Shown here piece after piece: positions 28,802-38,841 of a stretch of DNA of 64,000 nt. The stretch is taken from positions 186,001 through 250,000 of the forward strand of contig NZ_NETS01000008.1 of NCBI RefSeq assembly GCF_002150035.1, written 5' to 3'. The position numbers and the translations under genes are program-made. Below the pieces are notes generated by a model that did not search any database, was not told the origin of the DNA, and saw only the letters and a program-made list of their open reading frames with translations. The stretch comes from Leptospira venezuelensis. Lineage in GTDB: Bacteria > Spirochaetota > Leptospiria > Leptospirales > Leptospiraceae. Position 1 is the stretch's first letter, and the number at the start of each line of letters is the position of its first letter.

Positions 28802-28876
28802 CGTTATATTCTCATTATCACTTGACTCCGGGCAAAATCCCGGGGACAGTATCCTCAATCTTTCGAGCCTAAGATC

Positions 28877-30241
<1,365 letters not shown>

Positions 30242-30244
30242 TCT

Positions 30245-30817
30245 ATGAAAAGATTCCAATTCAGACTCGAACCAGTGCTTCGTTTAAAAAAAATCAAAGA
30301 AGACCAAAAACTCAAAGAACTTTCCGAACTCGTGGCAGAAGTCAACCAACGGCAATCGGAAATAGACTCTAATGAAGCAAGGATACATTCCTTATCTTCT
30401 ACCACATTATCAGGAAATACAGACCTAAGAGAATATTCTTATTTGCAAACGTATATGAGACAACTTCTGACCAGGAACACTGAGTTAGAAAATGAGATAC
30501 GTTCTTTCGATGAGTCGGTTGAGAAAAAAAGAACGGAAGTCTCAGCGGCAAGAAAAGAGAAGAAGGTACTGGAACTTCTAAAGGAAAACCGCTTCAAGGA
30601 GTATATGCACTCTTATAGAAAGGCGGAAAGAATCCAGGCAGAAGAGCAATTTTTAGCAGATCTTTACAGGAAACAGAGGGAGGAAATTTATGGGTATGAT
30701 AGATCTAAACGGGATCCGAAAGTATTTACCTATGATACGGGAGGCGTCGAGCGCACCGGTACAGAAGATGCGGGACTTTCTGAGCTCAGAAAACTTTACG
30801 AGCGTTATAAAAAGTGA
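30245..30817 (+). CDS. fliJ: flagellar export chaperone-like protein
   Basis: A 190-residue, almost wholly coiled-coil protein starting MKRFQFRLEPVLRLKKIKED, the hallmark N-terminus of FliJ (known as FlbA in Borrelia). FliJ binds the FliI hexamer like the gamma stalk of an F-ATPase and recycles chaperones. It is longer than the usual 145-150 residues. The extra C-terminus (after about residue 150) is encoded by DNA that overlaps the next reading frame by 128 bp. Confidence 0.9.
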   Translation: MKRFQFRLEPVLRLKKIKEDQKLKELSELVAEVNQRQSEIDSNEARIHSLSSTTLSGNTDLREYSYLQTYMRQLLTRNTELENEIRSFDESVEKKRTEVSAARKEKKVLELLKENRFKEYMHSYRKAERIQAEEQFLADLYRKQREEIYGYDRSKRDPKVFTYDTGGVERTGTEDAGLSELRKLYERYKK

Positions 30818-30971
30818 CCTCCCCTTTTTAGAAGTACGTAAAACCGTAAATTCTTCCGATCCTTTAATCGGGAGTATGGCAAATCTCCAAGATAAAATTT
30901 CTCATTTGGAAAATAAGGCAGGAGAATTGGAAAAAAGAATTTCAGGCTCCAGGCTGGACATCCGGGTATAA
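30690..30971 (+). CDS. small coiled-coil protein overlapping fliJ
   Basis: A 93-residue frame with a strong Shine-Dalgarno (GGGAGGAAA, five bases before ATG 30690). Its first 43 codons lie in another frame of the 3' end of fliJ. The remainder (NLQDKISHLENKAGELEKRI) is a clear coiled coil with coding-like composition, and the next gene begins three bases after its stop. It could be a flagellar export or collar accessory protein. If an unseen frame problem exists, it could instead be a downstream extension, so confidence is moderate. Confidence 0.6.
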   Translation: MGMIDLNGIRKYLPMIREASSAPVQKMRDFLSSENFTSVIKSDLPFLEVRKTVNSSDPLIGSMANLQDKISHLENKAGELEKRISGSRLDIRV

Positions 30972-30974
30972 AAA

Positions 30975-31616
30975 GTGGCAAGTTTAACCGACAAAGCAAG
31001 AGCAGTCTATTTAGTACTTCTGATCTTCTTCTTAGTAATGATCGGATTTTTCGCGTTTCATTATTTTCAGATCATAGACGCTACTGAAATTTTTCCTTTC
31101 TTAAGAACAGAACCTGGCTTAGTAAATGCGGACTCTGAATCTCCTTCTGAATTAGAAAAGTTAGAATTCCGTAAAGAGATGGAAAGACTCGCCAAGGACA
31201 GGGACGAAATCTCTCAAAAAGAAGAAGAACTCAAAAAAGAAAAAGAACGCCTGGAAGCGGAACTCGAGAAAATCGAGGAACTCAAACGAGGTCTTACTTC
31301 CAAGGAGAATGAACTAAAATCTTCTGAATCTGAAAAGAATAGCAGAGGCAAATTGGTTAAGGTTATGGCGGAGAAGGTAGCGAATATGCCACCTGATAAT
31401 GCAGTGCAGATGCTTACCAACTGGCCGGACAAAGATATCATAGACGTATTCATCCAAATGGACAAGGACGCAGAACAGGATGGTAGGCAAACAATCACTA
31501 CTTACCTTCTCACCTTATTCCCAGCAGAGCGTAGGGCGAATATTACGAATAAATGGTTGTCCAGATCCGATGTGATCAAGGCTCCTGAATCCAATTCTGA
31601 GTCAGAAGAACTTTAA
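30975..31616 (+). CDS. flbB: periplasmic flagellar collar protein FlbB-like (MotE/MgtE-N fold)
   Basis: A 213-residue protein starting at GTG, with one N-terminal span (VYLVLLIFFLVMIGFFAFHY, about 11-30). A long charged coiled coil follows at about 65-125, then a C-terminal MgtE-N/MotE-like helical domain (KVMAEKVANMPPDNAVQMLT ... LFPAERRANITNKWL). In Borrelia, FlbB encoded next to fliIJ organises the flagellar collar and stators; the same order and domain layout here support this identity. The topology puts the coiled coil in the periplasm. Confidence 0.78.
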   Translation: MASLTDKARAVYLVLLIFFLVMIGFFAFHYFQIIDATEIFPFLRTEPGLVNADSESPSELEKLEFRKEMERLAKDRDEISQKEEELKKEKERLEAELEKIEELKRGLTSKENELKSSESEKNSRGKLVKVMAEKVANMPPDNAVQMLTNWPDKDIIDVFIQMDKDAEQDGRQTITTYLLTLFPAERRANITNKWLSRSDVIKAPESNSESEEL

Positions 31617-31620
31617 ATTT

Positions 31621-32016
31621 ATGAAAAAGAAAACGATCCTATTTTTTTCAATATTAGCAATTTCTACAGGAGCAATTTATTCTAAGAGCAAAAAAGCTTC
31701 TGCTCCTGCAAAGCCTAAGTATGTTTCCGGAGAAGAGTTAGTCAATAATCCGGGCAAAGCGGTTGGAGAAACTGTACGAGTTGCTGGAACTGTAACCCAT
31801 GTATTATATAAAGGAAATTCTATCCGATTTGTAGTTCATTTTTCAGGAAAACCAGTGGTCTTAGATTCCGACGATTACAGTTTAATGAACAGAGTCTCCG
31901 TTGGTTCTTATGTAGAAGTTTGTGGATTCTATTTAAAAAACAAGAAGTTAGAGCTGGACGGAAAGAGAACGGATATGCCTTCTATCGTCATAGAACAAAC
32001 TTACTGTACGAATTAA
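31621..32016 (+). CDS. small secreted OB-fold-like protein
   Basis: A 131-residue protein with a signal peptide (KKKTILFFSILAISTGAIYS, cleavage near YSK) and a basic linker. A compact beta-rich domain follows (GETVRVAGTVTHVLYKGNSI, VVLDSDDYSLMN, VGSYVEVCGFYLKNKKLELD) resembling an OB fold of the tRNA_anti-like type. Two cysteines (CGFY and the near-terminal YCTN) could form a disulfide. It lies four bases after flbB and so is probably co-expressed with the flagellar genes. Its function is unknown. Confidence 0.7.
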   Translation: MKKKTILFFSILAISTGAIYSKSKKASAPAKPKYVSGEELVNNPGKAVGETVRVAGTVTHVLYKGNSIRFVVHFSGKPVVLDSDDYSLMNRVSVGSYVEVCGFYLKNKKLELDGKRTDMPSIVIEQTYCTN

Positions 32017-32083
32017 TATTTCGCGCCTAGCACAAATTCGCCGAGAAGTAAAAGATATATCTATTCATATTCTATAATTACAC

Positions 32084-32110
32084 CTCTGCGTTCTCAGTGG
32101 CTCTGCGTGA
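32084..32110 (-). repeat. CTCTGCG-type intergenic repeat
   Basis: Two CTCTGCG units (32084-32090 and 32101-32107) separated by TTCTCAGTGG, ending CTCTGCGTGA. This is the same degenerate family, in the opposite sense, as 12244-12270. It lies between the convergent secreted-protein and DUF3089 genes. Confidence 0.5.
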
Positions 32111-32114
32111 TAAT

Positions 32115-33167
32115 TTACTCTCTACCTTTTTTAACAGTCTGCGCCTTAAAAGACTCCAATCTTTCTTTTGCGTTTTTTCTAATATTCGCATAAAAGAAAT
32201 GAAAATCACCAGTATGTAAATTCCCGTCTTTTCCTAAGTTCGGGGTCCGACTAATCTCAGGTTCGTGGATCCATAAAACACCTGAATTACATTTTGCATC
32301 CGCAATACCGGGGATCAGTTGATCAAAACTTCGATTCACACTACCTAAATTTTCAGACTTTGGAGAAACTTCTTCATCATGCTTCCAACTGAGAGGATTC
32401 ACACAAACAGTGTCTTTTCCATATCTGTCCAATAATCTTCCTGGAGAATTTCCCCATATATAAGAGTTCCAGCCGACAACACATCCTGTATCTTTCGGAC
32501 TGGAACATACAGGTAGACCTGCCTCTTCTTGTTTAAACGGGAATCCGATCGAATAACCCACCACAAGATTTTTCTTATATTCCGGATTCACAGAGATCAC
32601 TTCTTTAAGCAAACGAACAGAATGTCTAGTGCCTTGGCTATGAGACGCAATGATATATGGACGGCCCTTATTCCAATGTTTCATATAGTATAAAAAGGAA
32701 GCTTTCACATCTTGATATGCAAAATCTAAAGCGGTCTCCCCTTCCGGAACATCTTTCGTAAAAACAAAAAATGCAGCCTGTCTATATCTTGGAGCATATA
32801 CCTTACAACATTCATTGAAAGCACTTGCTTGGGTCTTGACTGGATGTTTATCGGTTCTTTCGTTTAAACTTTCATCCTTTAGATCCCCATTCCAATATTT
32901 TGGCCGAAGAAGTAATGTAGTTGGATGAATATAAAAAGTATCCGCCTCTGCCAGTGACTGATTATCTTTAAAACCTGAATTTTCAGGAACAAGATCTGCG
33001 TTATCTTTTTTATCCGGAAGCGCAGCCCAAAATTCTGATTTAGAATAATCAGGTGCTATTAAATTTTTACTCTCTTCAAAATCCTTTCTGGGTTTTATAA
33101 GATATATACATTGAAAACTAAAAATTGAGAATACTGAAATAGAAATGAAAGCACGTAAGAGTTTCAT
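32115..33167 (-). CDS. DUF3089 alpha/beta-hydrolase-like lipoprotein
   Basis: A 350-residue protein. The N-terminus AFISISVFSIFSFQC fits a relaxed spirochaetal lipobox with acylated Cys at about residue 19. DUF3089 landmarks are FYIHPTTLL, ASAFNECCKVYAPRYRQAAF, the nucleophile elbow ASHSQGTRH (Ser in GxSxG-like context), VVGYSIGFPF and GWNSYIWGN. Related proteins are lipase- or esterase-like; the substrate is unknown. It sits between the two convergent flagellar arms with its own start region and does not look flagellar. Confidence 0.82.
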   Translation of the reverse strand: MKLLRAFISISVFSIFSFQCIYLIKPRKDFEESKNLIAPDYSKSEFWAALPDKKDNADLVPENSGFKDNQSLAEADTFYIHPTTLLLRPKYWNGDLKDESLNERTDKHPVKTQASAFNECCKVYAPRYRQAAFFVFTKDVPEGETALDFAYQDVKASFLYYMKHWNKGRPYIIASHSQGTRHSVRLLKEVISVNPEYKKNLVVGYSIGFPFKQEEAGLPVCSSPKDTGCVVGWNSYIWGNSPGRLLDRYGKDTVCVNPLSWKHDEEVSPKSENLGSVNRSFDQLIPGIADAKCNSGVLWIHEPEISRTPNLGKDGNLHTGDFHFFYANIRKNAKERLESFKAQTVKKGRE

Positions 33168-33235
33168 ATTAGCTCATCCTTGGCTCAAAATAAGACATTA
33201 GAGAACGGATTAGGTTTCCTAATTTTGCGGAAACT

Positions 33236-33787
33236 CTAAAATAAAATTTCTTCTAAGCGAGAAACTGCGTGTTCCAATTGATCATTCACTATAGTGTGAT
33301 CGAACTCGTCTTTATGAGCCAGCTCTTCTTTTCCGTTCTTGATACGTTTTAAGATACTTTCTTCGGAATCGGTTCCTCTTCCGCGCAGTCTTTTTTCCCA
33401 TTCTTCCTCATTGGGAGGCAGTATGAAGATAGTGATTACTTTTTCCCCCAGCTTTCGCTTTAGCTGAGCCGCACCTTGTACGTCCAGATCCATGATGACA
33501 GATTTACCAGAGGACATACACCCGTTCACGAACTTTAGTGGAGTTCCGTAATAATTATCATGGACCTTGGCCCATTCTAAAAATTCACCCTTATCGATTC
33601 CTGCTTCAAATTCTTCTTTGCTTAAGAAAAAATACGTTACGCCCTCTTTGTCACCTGGACGCGGAGCTCTAGTCGTACAAGAAACTGAAAAAGCCAAATC
33701 AGAATGTTTGGCTCGGATCATTTGAATAAGTGTAGATTTGCCTCCTCCAGCAACGGAGGACAGAACAATAAGCTTGGGAGATTTCAG
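33236..33787 (-). CDS. gmk: guanylate kinase, apparently started at CTG
   Basis: The first in-frame ATG (33721) would give 161 residues lacking the ATP-binding loop. The frame is open upstream and encodes LIVLSSVAGGGKSTLIQ, the P-loop (first Gly replaced by Ser), directly before that ATG. The only plausible start there is CTG at 33787, which overlaps the stop of the upstream gene as CTGA; GAGG lies about ten bases upstream. This gives 183 residues, the normal length. Further motifs are SVSCTTRAPRPGDKEGVTYF (GMP binding), GEFLEWAKVHDNYYGTP and the lid RLRGRGTDSEESILKRI. The enzyme phosphorylates GMP to GDP. Confidence 0.85.
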   Translation of the reverse strand: MKSPKLIVLSSVAGGGKSTLIQMIRAKHSDLAFSVSCTTRAPRPGDKEGVTYFFLSKEEFEAGIDKGEFLEWAKVHDNYYGTPLKFVNGCMSSGKSVIMDLDVQGAAQLKRKLGEKVITIFILPPNEEEWEKRLRGRGTDSEESILKRIKNGKEELAHKDEFDHTIVNDQLEHAVSRLEEILF

Positions 33788-34065
33788 TCCTTTTCTTCCT
33801 CTTCTTCTGCAATAGAATTATCCCTGCTTTCTATCCTTCTTGTGAGGGCTTCTACTCTTAAGTTGGAAAGGATCAAATGATTGGAGTCAGTAATTATAAT
33901 GGACCTGGTCTTTTTTCCTTGGGTCGCGTCTACCAAACTGTTATTACTTTTGGCTTCGTTTCGGATCCTCTTTGCAGATGCTGAATCCGAATGAATGATA
34001 CCCACGATCTTGGAAACCATGACTATATTTCCAAAACCTACGTTCAAGACGCTAAATTGGGACAT
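33784..34065 (-). CDS. remA: DUF370 / RemA-like regulatory protein
   Basis: A 93-residue protein with the DUF370 pattern: VLNVGFGNIVMVSKIVGIIH, SASAKRIRNEAKSN, LVDATQGKKTRSIIITDSNH and LSNLRVEAL, then an acidic tail. In Bacillus, RemA is a DNA-binding activator of matrix genes and sits next to gmk, as here. The gene overlaps its upstream neighbour by one base and the downstream guanylate kinase by four, so the three are coupled. A DNA-binding role in this organism is inferred from the family. Confidence 0.82.
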   Translation of the reverse strand: MSQFSVLNVGFGNIVMVSKIVGIIHSDSASAKRIRNEAKSNNSLVDATQGKKTRSIIITDSNHLILSNLRVEALTRRIESRDNSIAEEEEEKD

Positions 34066-35273
34066 TAGGTCCTCCTATTTCTCTCCAACCTAAATCTTTC
34101 GATAATGTCCACCTCACCGGTGGCGAGATCCAAGGCTTCTGAGATTTCCTCATGAGAGTATCCTTTTTTCAAGAGGAAAACTACCTTCTCAATTTTACTC
34201 GCCCCTTCTCCCAGGTCTTTTAGCGCCGTTTCAGAAGAAATTTTTACGGAATCCTGCTTTTGAGGAACGTAACCAGCAATTTTTCTTTCCAGAATTTTTC
34301 CGAAGTTCTCTTCCACAGGAATTTTATTGTCCGTTCTTTTGGACTTAGAACTCGTTTTTTTAGGATCAACTTCAGGAGTATAATCAGGTTCTGCTTTTAA
34401 AGAACCTCCGCTAATATCTTCCGGAAATTCAATTTTGTTTTCTTCGAATGGATCTCCATCCAAAGAAATATCAAATGTAGAACTTGGATTATACATAGGC
34501 TGAGGAGTTCTGCTAGGAGAAATTTCAGACATCAATTCCTGAGAATCTTTCCAGCCCATTACATTCTTAATCGTTTTACCGAAGTTTTTCAGAATTCCCA
34601 AAGTCCCGGATTCTTCTTCCGGAGAGGAAGCAGTTTCTTTTTTGAGATTTTTTCTTTCCGGATCCAAGAACGGTTTAGGATTTTCTGGAGAATAATTTTC
34701 TCTCAGATTCTGTTTATAGAGTCTTCCTACACCTTCACCTGCTTTTGCAGCAAGTTCTTGTTTTCTATTCTCTAATGATTCCGCCGGGCTAGTTTTAAGT
34801 TCTTTTTGTTTTTCACGAATGAGGGTCAGATATTCATTTTTAAATTTTTCCTCATCGGAAATTTGAACCTCTTCTTGGTGAGTAAGGATAGAAGGAACAC
34901 TCGATTCTAATTCTTCTTCTACCGTCTCGAATTCCAAGATTGGTTCAGGAGAAACATTCTGTTTTTCCGATTTTTTAGCTTCGTTAGAAAATACTCTATC
35001 CGGAAGTGATTCCAGTTTTTGGAGAATGGTTTTGTATTTATCCTCCAAAGAATCGGAACGTTGGACCAAAATTTTATAAGCTTGGATCTTTGAGTTTAAA
35101 AGTTCGATTTGGCTTTCGGTTTCTGTTTGGATCTCATCTACTAGAGTTCGAATCTCTTCGTTGATACGACGGATCATATGAGAACGGATCCTCTTCGTCA
35201 CCTGAGCGGACACACCAACGTACAAGCCTATGGCTATAATAATGTTTAAGAATAGGACTGTGAATAATTCCAT
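34065..35273 (-). CDS. membrane-anchored coiled-coil protein with C-terminal helix-turn-helix-like end
   Basis: A 402-residue protein with one N-terminal span (LFTVLFLNIIIAIGLYVGVS) and a coiled coil at about 30-85 (RRINEEIRTLVDEIQTETES). A long acidic, Pro- and Ser-rich region, probably disordered, covers about 95-340. The C-terminus is IEKVVFLLKKGYSHEEISEA ... ATGEVDIIERF, resembling a helix-turn-helix or sigma-region-4-like fold. Similar 'DUF6115'-like proteins occur near flagellar or chemotaxis genes in spirochaetes and firmicutes. The function is unknown; it ends exactly where the RemA-like gene begins. Confidence 0.7.
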   Translation of the reverse strand: MELFTVLFLNIIIAIGLYVGVSAQVTKRIRSHMIRRINEEIRTLVDEIQTETESQIELLNSKIQAYKILVQRSDSLEDKYKTILQKLESLPDRVFSNEAKKSEKQNVSPEPILEFETVEEELESSVPSILTHQEEVQISDEEKFKNEYLTLIREKQKELKTSPAESLENRKQELAAKAGEGVGRLYKQNLRENYSPENPKPFLDPERKNLKKETASSPEEESGTLGILKNFGKTIKNVMGWKDSQELMSEISPSRTPQPMYNPSSTFDISLDGDPFEENKIEFPEDISGGSLKAEPDYTPEVDPKKTSSKSKRTDNKIPVEENFGKILERKIAGYVPQKQDSVKISSETALKDLGEGASKIEKVVFLLKKGYSHEEISEALDLATGEVDIIERFRLERNRRT

Positions 35274-35336
35274 CGCACAAGCGTCCTTTTCGAGAATATT
35301 TCCAACAACATCCCTCGGAAAGCCGGCACGGTTTTA

Positions 35337-35702
35337 TTAAGCTATATAGTCCACTGTGGAACGAGTAGGTGTCCGTATTTCGGTTTTCCTACCGCTCTTA
35401 TCATAGGAGAAAATTCTCTCCTTTCCACCCTCGGGTTTTGGCCCTTTATAAGAACGGATTTCCTTTTCTATTTCTCCGATCCTTTGGGTGTATGAGTTAC
35501 GAAGTCTTTCTCTATATTCAGGAGATAATGAAAAAGTTTCGGTGTACATCTGCACCGCATACTTTTTATCTATAGAATACTCTCGGATCGATTTTTCATT
35601 CTGAGCGATAACGTTAGAAAGAGTATGTGGGTTCTCCACCATAGTCCTTCGGACTAGATCGTTCGCAGCGCCGTATCCGGAAAGAGGTTCGTTCAGCCTC
35701 AT
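35337..35702 (-). CDS. hypothetical protein in the flagellar operon
   Basis: A 121-residue soluble protein (MRLNEPLSGYGAANDLVRRT...), rich in charged residues and Tyr, with a likely helical middle (SPEYRERLRNSYTQRIGEIE) and a basic, low-complexity tail. No signal peptide and no recognised family. It follows fapA by five bases and is transcribed with it, so a flagellar or regulatory role is possible by location only. Confidence 0.65.
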   Translation of the reverse strand: MRLNEPLSGYGAANDLVRRTMVENPHTLSNVIAQNEKSIREYSIDKKYAVQMYTETFSLSPEYRERLRNSYTQRIGEIEKEIRSYKGPKPEGGKERIFSYDKSGRKTEIRTPTRSTVDYIA

Positions 35703-35707
35703 ATCCT

Positions 35708-37792
35708 TTATTTTCCTCTAGATCTGTTTTTTCTCCAGTCTTTTTTATCCGGTTCAGGATCTTGGTACGGCAATTGTCGGATTACCCCGTTCTCTTCCAC
35801 GAAGGTCTTATGTTTGATCTCGTTACGGGTCTTAAAGTCAGCACTCTTGATCTTGATGGTAACACCACCGAATAGGGTCTTTTCGACACTGATTTTACCA
35901 TTTGCGGCTCTTTCTTCTATATATGCCTTGAGGTTCTGGATCTCGTTTTCGTATTCGCGGACCCGGACCTCCAGCTTTTCTGTGGCCTTGCTTGTTTTAA
36001 TCAATTGCTGCTCATGGTCTTGGGTAAAGGAAGCTGGGTCATTCTCCTTTCTTGCCTTGAGAGTCTTAAGACTTTTGGAGATCTGTTCGAATTTATCTTG
36101 GTTTTCGGCCAATTTCTCTTCGTATTCGGAGATCTGTTTTAATACCTTAGGATCTGTTCCTACTATAAGTTCAGTTGCTGGGTTGGCAGAAGATCCGATG
36201 ACCTTAGCTGCAATCGTATCAGAAGCACGAATCGTACCTCCTACAATCTGTCCCCTCTTACCGTTGGAGATTACCTTTCCACCTGCACTCACAAAGCAGT
36301 GTAGAATTCCTTCTTGGACCACGACATCTTTTTCTGTAACTACAGTTGCGTTCTGGATAAACTTAGCGATTACGTTTCCGCCAGTAGACTCGATACGAGC
36401 CTCATCTCTTCCGGAAACCCCTTGGCGAATAATAATATCTCCGTCCGCTTCCACATTTGCTTTTTGGACAGTACCGTAGATCTCTATATTTCCAGCTGCT
36501 TTAACTGAGTAGTTATCTTCTACGTTTCCAGTAATGATCACAGAACCTAAGAATGTAACATTACCAGTTTTAATTCCTACATCACCATTGACTCTGTAAA
36601 CTGTTTCAACTGAAAGCCTACCACTTGCATAGACAACTTGTCCATTTACCTCGGCAGTGAGTTTGGTTCTGTCTTCGGAAAGGATGGTTCCCTTTCCTTG
36701 TTTGAGCTCTGTATCTAATCCGTCTTTGGCAGGTAGAAGTTCATTGAATAATGTGCGGCCGTATTTCCCTCTTTCTGCAGGGATTTTTTCTGCCAGAAGT
36801 TGTCCTACCACAACGTTCTCGATCAGATCCATGTCTTTATAATCTACTTTTCCGGATTCATCCTCTCTGAAGACGACCTTCTTGCTGATACGAACATGGA
36901 AGATGACCTGTGCATTTTTTCCGTTAACAGGAGGATCTCCTTCCGCCGCAGTGAAAGGTTGGTTATAGAATTCGTCCTCTAACCTTTTTTGGATCTCTTC
37001 TTCTTTAACTCCGTATTTGATACCTGCGTTTTTGAGGTAATTGACTACATCTTTTACTTCTAAATCTCTTCCACCAGGTTTCGGAGGGATAAAAGTGATC
37101 TTTGCTTTCATTTTATCAGGAGCAATATCCAATACCATTTTACCTTCGGCACCCTGCCTTGGTTTCATATTGGAAATATAGATTGGTTCACCCTTAGTCT
37201 CTTTTACGATCTTACGGATTTGGTTATCATCTACTTCATTAATTCCTCGAACGGAAAGTCTGCGAGAAACTTCTGAAAGTTCGATTGCTTTTCCTTCGCC
37301 GGAAGGTGGATAGATTGTGAGATAAGTTCCGTTTCTGAAAATCTGGACGACTGCTCTTCCGTCTCTATCCTTAGGTTGTAGGAATTCCTTCAGATCTTTG
37401 GAGACAAGTTTGCCTGATCCACCAGTTAATTTTTTGTCCAGCTCTGATAGTTCATCTAAGAATGTATCCTCAGGAAGAACAGATGCTCTGATATGCCAAG
37501 GTTCCGAACCGAAAAATTTTTTCTTTCCACGTTTGATTACTATATAATCCAACTCGTGTGATTTTCTTTTGAGATGGGATGCGGCCATCTGCAAACATTT
37601 CTCCAATGTAGGAGCTATAACTTCTACCTGCTCATGTTGGAGCTTATCTAATTCTTTTGATTGGTCTTTTAGAAAGGATGTAAGACTCAAAGCTGATGCT
37701 CCTCCAATGAAATTCGGTCCGGGGTTTTGAAGATCGGATTCCCCGGAGAAGGGGGTGGCCTGAGACCTTGGCTCAGGCCAGGGGGAAAACAT
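35708..37792 (-). CDS. fapA: FapA (DUF342) polymer-forming flagellar assembly protein
   Basis: As drawn from ATG 37792 it has 694 residues. A TTG at 37690 has a much better Shine-Dalgarno (GGAGGAG, eight bases upstream) and would give 660. An N-terminal Jag-N-like segment (VEVIAPTLEKCLQMAASHLK) precedes the DUF342 core, whose right-handed beta-helix shows repeated short glycine-spaced strands (GDVGIKTGNVTFLGSVIITG, GNIEIYGTVQKANVEADGDI). A coiled coil (about 555-620) and a final beta segment follow. FapA homologues affect flagellar placement and assembly. It is in line with fliA. Confidence 0.85.
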   Translation of the reverse strand: MFSPWPEPRSQATPFSGESDLQNPGPNFIGGASALSLTSFLKDQSKELDKLQHEQVEVIAPTLEKCLQMAASHLKRKSHELDYIVIKRGKKKFFGSEPWHIRASVLPEDTFLDELSELDKKLTGGSGKLVSKDLKEFLQPKDRDGRAVVQIFRNGTYLTIYPPSGEGKAIELSEVSRRLSVRGINEVDDNQIRKIVKETKGEPIYISNMKPRQGAEGKMVLDIAPDKMKAKITFIPPKPGGRDLEVKDVVNYLKNAGIKYGVKEEEIQKRLEDEFYNQPFTAAEGDPPVNGKNAQVIFHVRISKKVVFREDESGKVDYKDMDLIENVVVGQLLAEKIPAERGKYGRTLFNELLPAKDGLDTELKQGKGTILSEDRTKLTAEVNGQVVYASGRLSVETVYRVNGDVGIKTGNVTFLGSVIITGNVEDNYSVKAAGNIEIYGTVQKANVEADGDIIIRQGVSGRDEARIESTGGNVIAKFIQNATVVTEKDVVVQEGILHCFVSAGGKVISNGKRGQIVGGTIRASDTIAAKVIGSSANPATELIVGTDPKVLKQISEYEEKLAENQDKFEQISKSLKTLKARKENDPASFTQDHEQQLIKTSKATEKLEVRVREYENEIQNLKAYIEERAANGKISVEKTLFGGVTIKIKSADFKTRNEIKHKTFVEENGVIRQLPYQDPEPDKKDWRKNRSRGK

Positions 37793-37798
37793 TCCCCC
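37757..37798 (-). promoter_or_regulatory. two tandem hairpins in the fapA leader
   Basis: GGCCTGAG (37757-37764) pairs with CTCAGGCC (37772-37779). GGGGGAA (37781-37787) pairs with TTCCCCC (37792-37798). Both are perfect. They begin four bases beyond the fliA stop and the second encloses the first fapA ATG. No T tract follows, so they are more likely a translational or RNA-stability element than a terminator. Confidence 0.5.
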
Positions 37799-37801
37799 AT
37801 A

Positions 37802-38602
<801 letters not shown>

Positions 38603-38744
38603 AACAACGGAATGGGCTGGTCCTCTGCTTAAGAGTGTCGTGGACCAAACCGATTTGCAATAGCATTTTTTGACTCAAAAAAGGGAAATCAAGCAGTTTT
38701 TTGTCTCATTGGGATTCTGAGCGGATTTAGGCAGAAATCGCGCA

Positions 38745-38811
38745 GTCGGAGTTCCTATATTCGCGGAATTTGATACTCGTTGGATGGAAATCTCGGTGTT
38801 GGAGTTCCGAC
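38745..38811. repeat. two GGAGTTCC-type palindromic repeats upstream of fliA
   Basis: GTCGGAGTTCCTA (38745-38757) and GTTGGAGTTCCGAC (38798-38811) share the dyad core of the perfect palindrome at 20347-20366. They lie in the 239-bp gap between fliA and the upstream gene and could be mobile-like repeats or binding sites; the sequence does not decide. Confidence 0.45.
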
Positions 38812-38841
38812 GAACCAAGAATTCGGTCGGAAAGATTTTTA

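Noticed and set aside
35814..36479. 221-residue antisense ORF inside fapA
   Set aside because: Antisense shadow of the beta-helix repeats; no start signal or family.
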